Source: Plectrocnemia conspersa (lineage: Eukaryota; Arthropoda; Insecta; Trichoptera; Polycentropodidae). Taken from it: a stretch of 64,000 nucleotides of DNA. Below the pieces are notes generated by a model, which searched no databases, was not told the DNA's origin, and saw nothing but the letters and a program-made list of their open reading frames with translations. Each line of letters starts with the position of its first letter. Position 1 is the stretch's first letter. The DNA lies in NCBI GenBank assembly GCA_009617715.1, contig VTFK01000056.1, positions 248,001 through 312,000 of the forward strand. The letters run 5' to 3'. Below, one piece after another: positions 38,860 to 49,149 of this stretch. The position numbers and the translations under genes are program-made.

Positions 38860-39220
38860 AATATAGATTAACTAAGATTATTTTATCTCTACTTCCATTG
38901 TTGATTTAGGGTTTAAAGTATCGAAACAAAAACTATCTCGTTACTAAATAACATCATTAACACAACTATTGTTAACAAACACCGAAAGAATAGTGAAATT
39001 ATTGTTAATTTATAAAAACTATACATTTTTGCAAATGTATAGCTTTGCAACTAATGTAAACAATGATACATTTTTTTTAAATTATTATTTTCACAACAGT
39101 TTTGGAATCACAAATTATAATAGTATAGATATATTTTATTATCGTAGCCTTGTCTCCAAGTTTCTAAAAAGATTAAATTCTAAGACTTGAAAAGCGGCTG
39201 CTTCCTTGGCTTTTACAAAA
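38860..39220. other. AT-rich sequence beside the mariner pseudogene
   Basis: Should contain the 5' end and inverted repeat of the mariner element if they survive. I could not recognise them. Confidence 0.3.
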
Positions 39221-39223
39221 ATC

Positions 39224-39268
39224 TGTCAATACTTGGCGTAGCTCCGCTTTGTGCGGAGCTATCTGACA
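39224..39268. repeat. Small hairpin (TAGCTCCGC / GCGGAGCTA)
   Basis: Perfect 9 bp arms at 39239-39247 and 39253-39261 with loop TTTGT. An outer pair, TGTCA and TGACA (39224-39228 and 39264-39268), adds to the symmetry. Possibly the stem of a repeat remnant. Confidence 0.55.
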
Positions 39269-39529
39269 CGTAGAAGTTTCAGATACAAAATCCTATTGGA
39301 TACGTTATTTTGGACAGGAAATATGTCGCGAGTACATTATTTTTGCGCTTTTATACTCTTTTTGAGATATATGAAGTTCTTGGCTCTTTTCTTCTCTCAA
39401 CCGTTGGACCAATGCAACGATTTGAGTTTTTTTTTTTTTATAAAAATGCTGGCGTAACGACTATATGTTTAACATGCTCGACACGTAAAAATTATTTTGT
39501 ATAAACACCGACTGTCTTTTATTTAGGTT

Positions 39530-39838
39530 CAAGGTCTGTAAAGCATAGTCCGTAATGTCTAGACTGGTAACCCAGAAACCGCGGGTTCAAGCTACGACAT
39601 CAGACTCAAAGTTTATTTATTAATTTACGCTTATATTAAAAATCAGCTTTAGCTGCAAAGTGACTTCTTTTGATTATGAATTATAATTATAAATGTCACC
39701 GATTTCCAAAATTTTAGTCTGGTGGTTAATATTTACTTGTAGGTATTTATTATGTCTGATTGACTTACCCAGTTGATACAGATCTACCCCGTTGTAACGT
39801 AGTAGGCTTCCGCCTGTCAGGTTACAAGGAAAAAAATT
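39530..39838 (+). mobile_element. tRNA-derived SINE, copy 1
   Basis: The head has an A-box-like segment (CATAGTCCGTAATGTCTAG), then CGGGTTCAAGC as B box (about 39582-39592), followed by a body and a tail shared with copies 2-4. The shared tail words are TTATGTCTGATTGACTTACCC, best read as TTATGTCTGATTGACTTACC then C, and GTAACGTAGTAGGC, ending TCAGGTTACA before an A-rich end. The head no longer folds as a tRNA. No target-site duplication found. Confidence 0.75.
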
Positions 39839-39849
39839 AAAAATAAATT

Positions 39850-41290
39850 GGGGAATTTACGAATAGTCCTTGTCTGTTTAAATATCTGATCGTCACGTGC
39901 GCTTGTATAGCGCAGGCCAAAGTGATTTTAATGCAGGTCGCAAGTATTTGTAAAATTTCGTTTTACTTTTAACATGTGGTCCCGACAGAATTATTTTAAA
40001 AGCAAATAATACTTGAGTCAATTAATTTATTGTAGAACATTATTAATTCACTAGATACCCTAAAATTTTTAGCTTATGATATAATACATTAACAATATTA
40101 GTATATGGTATATAAGAGTTTGTTTTTTTTATATTAATCCATCCTAGATATGTCATAGACTTATCTTCTTATATTATATCGTAGTAAATCCTGAATAATA
40201 TAGCTTGAAGGCCACATTTAATTAACTTATTTGTTCTCAGTTTCGTAGATTGGCATCCGATTGGTCAGATTCCAATTTAATCATACCTTATTTTATATAA
40301 AACCCGATACGGCCAAACAAACCCAAAACGAGCAAAAGATTACTCAACCCACTCAACCTTCAACCAACCGGACCGAGGATAATCCGTTTTGACTTATTTA
40401 CCTCAGCACACAGTCCAGTCATCGATTTGCATACCCCCCTTTACCATAATCAGCACTGTTTTGAGCAATACCCGTACACACATGCTCGGAATACCTTATA
40501 AGGGAAAGTCTCACACTTCAAATTTTACAATCGCTCCCGAACGGCGTGTAAATACTTAACAAGGTATATATATAGTATGTGTGTGGCTTTTTTTTTTTTG
40601 AAATTCGAACACCCGGGGTCCTTGTACGTATGCACCACGCGTTGAGCCTTGATAGCTTTCTGAAGTCCTATCGACCCCTCTCATCTCCCTTGCGTAATCT
40701 TTATTGCTTCGGCTCGAATATTATACGTGTGTATGGATGTGTACCTTAATGTACGTCGGATGCGTCGAGTCTGCCTTAAGTGCTAAAATCCATAAGATAA
40801 GCGTTTAAATTTCTGATTTAAACATGTCTCTTATTATAGTATAATTTGATTGAATTAATCATATAAATTATGTTGCCTCAAAAATAAATATAAAATGTGC
40901 CAACCAACCAGTGAAATGGTGCGTCGTCGTCGTTTAGTGAATTAGTATATGTGATAATAACCCAAAACGCATTTCATTTTATAAATGTATCTAATCATCA
41001 CAATGCGCTTCATACAAATTTACGGTCATTATGTACGTTTTCTAATACCGCAATAAATTCTTATTTAATCATCGAATCATTTGTGAAAATCGTTGAACGT
41101 TTAATTGATTTCATTTATGTTAATGTTAATAATAAGCAATGAGCGTGCATCGTATCATAAGAATTTGTGTTAAATTTATTCACTTATTTTTTTTTATTAC
41201 TTATCTGATCATTATGATCCTTAATACGTAATAATGGCCATCATAAAAAAATAGATAAAGCTCCCCATAGCTATCGCTGAAAACATCTTT
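39850..41290. other. GC-richer unique stretch, possible regulatory DNA
   Basis: The part at 40240-40760 is the least AT-rich. It holds GATTGGTCAGATTCCAAT (two CCAAT-type words) and then TATATAAAA (about 40295) 45-50 bp on, an arrangement that could be a plus-strand promoter. No coding exon follows that I can recognise. Confidence 0.3.
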
Positions 41291-41303
41291 GTTTTTTTTT
41301 TAG

Positions 41304-41397
41304 AAAATCGTTCTCGAGCGCTGATATCCTGGCCGCGACGATCAGAAAATGGGATGCGATCGCCGCAAAAACAATATTTGCCTTTAAAAAAATTTAA
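41304..41397 (+). CDS. Candidate terminal exon, unidentified
   Basis: A T-rich tract ending TTTTTTTTTTAG is followed by a sharply GC-richer 94 bp block, open for 30 codons in one frame (one leftover base, then KSFSSADILAATIRKWDAIA and on) and ending TAA. It contains no internal donor, so it would be a last exon; AATAAA occurs about 100 bp later. No family is recognisable. The composition step and acceptor argue for it, and the short length and lack of homology against it. Confidence 0.22.
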
Positions 41398-41589
41398 ATC
41401 ATCAATTCATTGGTATATTTTATATATTAAAAATTAATCTCCAAGCTTTTTAAAAAAAAATATGTTTATAATAGTATATGCTAGTATTAATAAGAATAAA
41501 ATAATAACTATTTTTGTGATGATCCATTCAAATTTTAATTATATGTAAACAAACAATTCCGATCTAAATTAAAAAAACACAAAAGTTTA

Positions 41590-41665
41590 TGTAGGATTCG
41601 AACCCAAATCTTTCGGAGTATTAATTACTGAGCCTATCGTACTAGTACACAGATTCTCTCCCGGA
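41590..41665 (-). mobile_element. Isolated tRNA-like SINE head (probable)
   Basis: On the minus strand, ATAGGCTCAGTAATTAATAC (A-box-like) is followed by TTTGGGTTCGAATCCTA, a canonical B box and T loop. Stem pairing is too poor for a real tRNA. It differs from the head of the four-copy SINE family here, so it is either another family or a strongly diverged copy. Confidence 0.4.
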
Positions 41666-42328
41666 CCTTACCCATACCGATTATTACCTTTACAAGAACT
41701 TATATTTATTTATAATATTCATATGGATTTTATAAAAGTCTTTGACGATTCACTACCTCTAAAAATTAATTTTTTTTTATAAGCAATGATTCACTAAATC
41801 GTTGTCAAACTCCATTTCTGTAAATGGAGCATATTTTGCTAAATAAAATTGCAGTAATAAAATATATCTAAAATACATATAATACTAAACTAATTTATGT
41901 GTAGCTAAGATGTGCTATGGAACATCAGACCAAATACATAACTGAATTCAGATAATAATTCATCACTGTCTTGTATTCTAAAAGTATTATGATGCTCAAT
42001 TTATAATATACATAATTCTTAATACATATATAGTCGATATATTTTCAATAGAAATAAACTAAAAATATTTTCGTGCAGTTATTTTGTAATTTATCTGCAA
42101 CACGCATGGTAGCGTGTTTTCGAGGATAGTGTGCACGCAGTTTTATTATTTAATTAAGCTTATAGCTTACAGATTTTTCTCGTTTTTTTTTTAGTAGGAA
42201 TATTGTTATATATATTCATTACAAATCAGGATATTTTGCATGCACATATAAAATATTATTATAATACCGATATTTTTTTATATAATACATAAAAAATATT
42301 TATTACATAAAAACATGTATTCAAGATT

Positions 42329-42650
42329 GGAATAGCGTAGTCCGTGCGGTCTAGACAGGTAACCCCAAGTCCGTGGGTTCGAGCCACGGCAGCAAATTCA
42401 ATTTTTTATTTTTAAAAATGCACTAATATTTTTTAAAATGCCAGCTGCAATGTGACGTATATCGATTATAAATTATAATACACATACTAATTTATAATTA
42501 ATTATATAGCTATTAAAGATTCCCAGGCATATGTCAATTATATAGATGAAAATTCTGGTTGTTAATTCTTACTTGACTCATTATGTCTGATTGACTTACC
42601 CAGTTGATCCCGTAGTGACGCACTAGGCATACGCAAGTCAGGTTACAGCT
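42329..42650 (+). mobile_element. tRNA-derived SINE, copy 2 (best-preserved head)
   Basis: Starts GGAATAGCGTAGTCCGTGCG. The B box GGTTCGAGCC (42376-42385) sits in a T arm with a perfect six-pair stem, CCGTGG (42371-42376) with CCACGG (42384-42389). The body and tail end with TTATGTCTGATTGACTTACC and TCAGGTTACA, as in copy 1. RNA polymerase III would transcribe it from the internal boxes. The intact T arm makes this the best reference copy. Confidence 0.8.
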
Positions 42651-42659
42651 GAAGCTGTT

Positions 42660-44510
42660 ACAGTCAGGTGAAACGTGTAAAATAATTATAGATACAAAAT
42701 TAAATTTATTTGAATATAATATTTTAACTAAGATATATTATAGCTTAAAATTATATAGTATTTATTATGGTTTACTTATTTTAACTACAATATTTCTTAT
42801 TCATTTCTATCACAGGGATATTTAAACTTTTAAAACCAGCTGTCTATTAAATATTAAAAAAGTTTGAGCAGTCTGTTTTGTACTGTGTCGAAACCTAAAA
42901 TCTTTGACTCCTCGCAAAAAATATATAATAACTGTCTGTCCTAAAAATTATAGATAAACTATTTATTACATTAAAATAATAATACAAAATGATTCATAAA
43001 AAATATCTAGAAAATAAAAATGGGATCTATTGTATTTAGTCACGCAGCTTTAAATTGTTGTTTTATTTTTATTTAACACTGTATTTTTTTAAATATGTAT
43101 AAAAATTCACACTGCTTAAAAAAATTAACTCATATACTTTAGGGTTTATAGGTCACGAAGATTGTAAACATATAATATTATTTATGTATAATGTGTAGTC
43201 TTGATTTAGATGCAATTCAAGTCTTAAAATTTATCTGAAAGGAACAGATCCTCTGGTGACGCAGTAACTTAACTGTGAATGGCGCTCAAATTTTCTGTTA
43301 ATACTTTTTATCTGACAGATGTTTTTATGAAGATAATTTAGATCTTATCTGACGTTGTTTTTATTATTTAATCATAGATTATCTTGGTGCATTTAACTTT
43401 TATATACCCATCACATATTTTTCAATAAATTTTCTTTAAAAAGCGCAGAAGTTCAGTTTTAATATGCAATATTTTATAAAGCAAACTTTTACTTTAAATT
43501 ATTTGCACAAATTTTTAAATTGCCTTTCAACTTCATTCATTGCTTGTTGACATTTAATGTTTGCATGGTTGTACTTAGTATTCACTAATTTAAAACAATT
43601 ATCATTCACAAACCTATAAAAATGACACACACAAATGTTTGTCTGATACTTTACGCCTTAGCTTAAACATTTGCTAAAACATACATATTTTAATTCTATT
43701 ATTTTAATAAATTTACTTGTTTCTAATTAAAGCATATAATATTAGTCCTATGATAATATATTTTAATGACTAAAAACATGAAAATGTTGATTTAAACCTA
43801 TTACTTCTAAAAGTACTTTTGGATGCTGTATTTTCAGCTTATGTATATATCATTTATAGTTATACACTTTGCCGTTTTAGTGAAAACATTATTCTTAGAA
43901 TATATATAATCGTTTAACTGAATTCGAATGAAACAAAGCAAATTACCATTACAAAAACATTAAAAGCTCTTTTATTATAAAATATAACCGCATTATATTT
44001 AACTCTCATAAATTAAATTATGTTATTTTTCTTTTATTAACACAGCCGTTTTTTCTGTGTAGATCTAATGAAAAATACCTAATTAGATAATAATAAATTC
44101 TTTAGACTTATTTTTTACATGATTGGCGTTTATTTCAATTGAAGCAGATTAACGTATCAACCAGCAGTACTGCTTGTGAATATTAATTTCAATATTTTAT
44201 ATAATGGAAATAATTTATCTTGCGTTACTTTATGTATTGTGAAAGTATTTTTTTTATATTCATAACATTTGCGCATGGTGCTTAATTCGCATGGATTATT
44301 AACTAAAAATAATATATGTACAAAAAATAATCGTTAATTAATATCTATTATATATTCTGAAAGTATAGATTTTCATGTGCTTACTGTGTATGTTTAAATT
44401 GGCCGTATCATTTTTTCTATGTAAAATGGGAAACTGCTACTGAAAATTACTGATCAATAGCATAGGTTTTGTCTCGCCCGTTTCAGTGCTACGAACCTTT
44501 TGTGTTTTAT
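42660..44510. other. AT-rich sequence, nothing recognised
   Basis: No exon-like sequence or repeat with a partner in the window. Strongly A/T-rich throughout. Confidence 0.4.
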
Positions 44511-44515
44511 TCAAG

Positions 44516-44960
44516 TAGACGTTGTAAATGCGGATATTGAGAAGGTCTTCGACAAGGTTTTTCACAAGTTATTATTTTTTTTAAAATTGCACTTCGATTG
44601 CTCAGATGATTTAACTCGGTTATTCTAGAGTTATTTGAGCGATCGTTGCCAGTTTGAAACATATTGAAAAAATATTTCACCCCTTCGGAAGTTTCTCAAG
44701 GGTACAACCTCCGCCTTTTGCTCTTCACGTTGTGCCATACTATGTCATTTTCCCGATCTCGTTCGCCATTAAATTATTCTGACGATCGTGGTGTGAACAT
44801 TTTGACTAGAGAGATTTCCACTAAAGATTTTAAAATCACTTTTAAGAGCAAGAAGAGATTCACTCTACACATAAATGACATATGTGATAAATCTTTCAAG
44901 ATGTTCGCCTTTGTTATAAGGTACGCATTTCACTTTGCCGATCCTCTATGGCACTTTTAG
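44516..44960 (+). pseudogene. Decayed non-LTR retrotransposon reverse transcriptase
   Basis: Pieces in shifting frames follow the order of a jockey-type reverse transcriptase. NADIEKVFDKVFHKLL corresponds to the YTDFSKAFDRVNH-LL block. A segment reading SYLSDRCQFE matches the SYLSGRSQYV block, PSEVSQGYNLRLLLFTL the SGVPQGSNLGPLLF block, and INDICDKSFKMFAF the FINDL-start of the block before the catalytic FADD. The FADD motif itself is not readable. Stop codons and frameshifts mean it is dead. Endonuclease and 3' tail were not found. Confidence 0.75.
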
Positions 44961-44969
44961 ATATTTTCT

Positions 44970-47680
44970 CTTACTTACTATGTATAATTTTATATGTATA
45001 TCGTAATAATACAGTGTATTTTCTATTATCAAGACTAAAAATACAGTGTATTTTTATCAGATGTAAAATATATTGGATTTTTCTGTTACCTGGTGATAGG
45101 TCGACGATGGAAATACCGAAATCGGGATCAAAATTTTGGCCCGATTGGAATTTAATTAATATAAATTAATAAATAATAATTATAACCTTACAGGTAAAAA
45201 CTCATATATAAAGATACTCAATTAGCTCATTTTATTTAATGTGTATATTAAAGTATTTTTTTACACATATGCTTGTATGATACATATCGTTACTAGTTCA
45301 CAAAACTAGTGTGTTGAATCTGTAATGTAATGAACCTTATATAAAAGTAACTATGATTCAATAAAACATTTTTTTGTTCGAATGGTCAGATTATTTTTTT
45401 AGGTGTATTAATTAGATGCAATTTTATTCCCATGCGTAAGAGAGACATAAAAGCATATTGTTCCATGAGAATATACAAAACTCTTGCAAGACATGTGTTT
45501 GCATGTTTGACACCAAAATGTTTCCCACATATAATACACGAGAAGAACGCACTTGCATTTTATGTCATTTTTCTCATTTTTCACACAGACGTTGATATAT
45601 GCCACGTGTGTGACACAAAACTCGTTTCACAACGCCTTGCATCCAACAAACACATTGTCTTCCATAAGCAATTCATTCACATGACAAACGTTGAGAACCA
45701 CCAGAGTAAATCGATTTGTCCAAAATAAACACGAGCCCAATCCGAATTCGCTCGTCATACGTCACGCGTATTTGCTTTTGACAAATGTTAGATTTTGCTA
45801 CAAAATCCTAATACATATTAAAGTATTTCAAAATATCATCAAGTTTGATATATATGTATTATACATAATAAAAAATTGACCTCAGAGCGGCTCAATTTAA
45901 ATCTCAATATACCCACGTATCTATTATATAACACCATATTCATTATTTTATAATCATTAATGATTATGTCATTCATCTAGCGATTTGCATAACGACCACG
46001 TGACTTACGCCTACCCCCTTAGTCGACCGGATAAGTTTCGTTCCTTGAGAGACTTTTGAAGAGTTTCATTCTAACGCCTACTTAGCGTTTTTGGCAAAGT
46101 TGAATTTTAGCGACGCCCACGGCGGCTTATATAATTTATTTATCATGACAGAAAATTTATTAATTTAATATCTATTCTACAAAAAAAGTTCTCGGATGTC
46201 ATTACAATATCACATAATACAGTTTCCTGTCTAATAATGGATTGTACCCGTTTCACTCATATCATATAATAGTATTTCGAAGAACATATGTCCCTTCGCG
46301 AACATTCAGGGGATAAAATATATTAAATAATACAGTTGGGAAACGAATTAAATGTAGCAGTTTCCTGTCGATTTTCACAATATATATTTATAGAAATCAT
46401 ATCTGGAATACTATTTTTTTTATTTATTATAGTAACTTTGAGTAAATATGTTTTATTAAACAATTGTTGATTAACTTGTTATGATCAGATTTTTTAATTA
46501 ACGTTAACAATAAAAATATACATATTTTTATTATTTTCACGATCAATAATAATCACAATAAAATTGTTTATGTTATTTTTATACACTTTTTTAGACTTCT
46601 TTTATAAAATGATAATGGCGCTACAACAACATATTATATGTACATGTTATTATATTGTATTTTCTAAACGCAATCTTGCTCTTCATTAATATGCACTTAG
46701 CATATTGATCCTTGCTCATATGTTGTACATACTAACTTAGTGGTCGTCAAACCCTTAAGCTTATAGAGTCAAATATGAGTAGCACGATTATCTAAATTAA
46801 TATGGGGGTTTCAAACACCTGTATAATTTGTTATAAAATAAAGAAAGATCAAGAAATCTCAAAGCTGAGACTACATGTAAATTCACAACAATAGAAGAGA
46901 GATCTCGCGACCAAATAATTGCATTAATAATTTGAATTTTTGCACAGACCACATTATGGCACATACATCCCTATACGGTTATCACCTATAAGTACCCCCG
47001 AAATACTACCCTTTGTTTAGAAAGGACACGCGCTATACAATACATTCTATCCTGCGCACATTAATATTGTTCTCTAATTCGCCAGTGGGAATATAGACCG
47101 TTTCTCATTTAAATCGTGAACGTATTTTGTGGGTGTGACGAAAGAGCGATGCAATTGGCTCGCAAACATCCTCGTCTGTGAGCTACGCCAAAACGACCGA
47201 AACGACTTTTAGAAGCATAAGAGAGCAGTGGCTTTCCTCTCTTACTAAGCAGTCCAGATTACGTTACGCATTTCTGATTGAACTGCAATTTTCAAAACAT
47301 AACTCTTTGCTTTACCTATTTTTAATGCAAATTTTTAAACCAAAGCTAGACAATTTTTTAATTTCTGAAATTCTTGCAGAAAAGCTTCGCTCAAAAATAA
47401 CGATCCAAAAGCATTTTTTTCAACGCTATTTTTACTCCCCTTTTTTTGTTTTGAATGAAATAACTTTTACTATAATCGAAAACATAATGTATTCATACTG
47501 GCAGATTTTATAAAATACAACAAAATTAATTTTATTTTTCGTGAAAATTATATTTAATTAAAGCAATAGATTATTTTTATTTTTAAATTCACTAATGTAT
47601 TATTTTTAAATTATATTAAATTTTTATAAAAAAAAAAATTTGGGTAATTAATATACATAACTTATGTACTTGGTAACATA
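44970..47680. other. Mixed stretch, no gene recognised
   Basis: The parts at 45430-45770, 45980-46130 and 46900-47260 are less AT-rich. On the minus strand near 45544-45500 one zinc-finger-like knuckle (FSCIICGKHFGVK) can be read, but the two His positions and neighbouring fingers are missing. The 111-codon open frame at 47178-47513 runs into AT-rich sequence and shows no motif. Confidence 0.35.
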
Positions 47681-47690
47681 TAATATTTAG

Positions 47691-48035
47691 CAGTGGTATA
47701 AGTCTGTAACTTAACTTAAAAATCTGGGCTCGAATCTCATATATTCCTTAGTGTTTCTAAATTCATATAATATTTATCAAGTGGAAAATAGTTATTGTTA
47801 TATAATTAAATTTTTTTATGAACATCTTAGATTAGGTTTTCTATACTTTCATATCAATTAATTTTATAAAAATTTAGCTGTTTATGCATATAAGCATCTA
47901 TTGAATATAAGCTAAAATAATAGTTTATGATTGATAAAATATATGTCACTGATTTACTGACCTTATTTACTAGATATTGATTGTGCTTACTCCGATGTAA
48001 CGCATTGGGCTAACGCTTGTCATGTTGCAATAGAA
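47691..48035 (+). mobile_element. tRNA-derived SINE, copy 4 (diverged)
   Basis: A worn head (CAGTGGTATAAGTCTGTAAC, then GGGCTCGAATC as B box near 47728) and a tail with CTCCGATGTAACGCATTGG and TTGTCATGTTGCAA. These correspond to the tail words of copies 1 and 2. It lies tail to tail with copy 3, separated by a few dozen bases. Confidence 0.6.
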
Positions 48036-48073
48036 GATTTACAATGAAAAAATTCTATAAAATTAATATGTTT

Positions 48074-48333
48074 ATTTTTTATTCGTAACTGCGTAAGTCA
48101 AGCAGACATAATAAATATATACAAGTAAGTATTAACCACCAGTATGGGAACCAGTGATCTATATAATTAAATATAAAATATTATGTTTATTATCTATAAT
48201 TTTTAATAAATTGCTGTCACTATTTTTAATATTAGCGCCTTTTTTATCAATACAAATTTGAGTCTGATGCCGTGGCTTGAGCCTGCTGCCTTGTGTTTTT
48301 AGTCTAGACCTTACGGACTACGCTATTCCGACC
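48074..48333 (-). mobile_element. tRNA-derived SINE, copy 3 (3' truncated)
   Basis: Read on the minus strand: GGAATAGCGTAGTCCGTAAG head, a B-box remnant GGCTCAAGCC, CATCAGACTCAAA as in copy 1, then GTGGTTAATACTTACTTGTA and TTATGTCTGCTTGACTTACG. The last part of the tail present in copies 1, 2 and 4 is absent. Confidence 0.7.
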
Positions 48334-48344
48334 TTAATCTTATT

Positions 48345-48965
48345 TAATAAAAATAAATATTGATTGTAAAATAAATATACTTTTAATGGCAGTTTTATGC
48401 TTTTTTTAGTGCTTCATGGCACTATAATCATATTGGCTACATTGTTTTATTTAATACTGTCCTTAATGAGGAGATAATGCCAAAGGTCCTGCAGCCAATA
48501 TGTTATTCTTCTTCCTGGTCATCTTTTTTATTCTAAGCACCTAATTGCTTTCTCTGTCACTGTCCACGATTCACCTTATAAAAATTATACAAAACGCATA
48601 ACTTCTTACCGTTCTTATTCTTAAAAAAACTTATGTTTGTGCCCGCAAATAACCTTTCGTATTCAGCGTCTTAGCTTTTTTTTATTTGTCGATTTAACTC
48701 TAGTGTAGTGAGTCTTTGTCTCAAGTCTATCCCAAATAAATATATTTTGTTACACTCCGTCTGCTTGGCAATTTTATCGTATGTCTTTTTTTTGCGTAAG
48801 CTTATAAGTTTCGTATTTATCGTTAAATTTCAAAAATAAGAACATGCTTATTTTACTTCACTTTTGAACGTTTTTAAACCTTTTGAACTAACCGCCTTAA
48901 TCAGCGCATTATCAACAATATCTTCTAAATAAATGGTTACAATCATAATGAAAACGATTTGTTTC
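48345..48965. other. Unassigned sequence between SINE and MITE
   Basis: Nothing recognised on either strand. Confidence 0.3.
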
Positions 48966-48968
48966 TCC

Positions 48969-49137
48969 ACACTCTCTGGAAGTAGGCCATGGTTGGGCAA
49001 GGACGGAAAATATAATGTGTTAATTCGGGGCAAATATTTATTATCTTTCCTACGGTCGAGCTCGGGTCTCGCTCTAATGTCTCGGCGACCTCGACCATAT
49101 TCGGTAGACCTTTGGTTCGGTAACTTCCAGAGAGTGT
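48969..49137. mobile_element. Small TIR element (MITE-like, 169 bp)
   Basis: Perfect 15 bp terminal inverted repeats, ACACTCTCTGGAAGT and ACTTCCAGAGAGTGT, bound a GC-richer interior. The pairing weakens but continues a few bases outward. The left 55 bp or so matches the start of the tandem block at 52479-52628. No target duplication is obvious and the superfamily cannot be named. Confidence 0.7.
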
Positions 49138-49149
49138 AGAGGAAGTATT

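Noticed and set aside
39541..39600. tRNA gene
   Set aside because: Has A-box-like and B-box segments but no acceptor or anticodon stem, and the same head with the same tail occurs at three other places, so it is a SINE.
47178..47513. 111-codon plus-strand frame
   Set aside because: Its second half is AT-rich chance sequence and the translation shows no domain.
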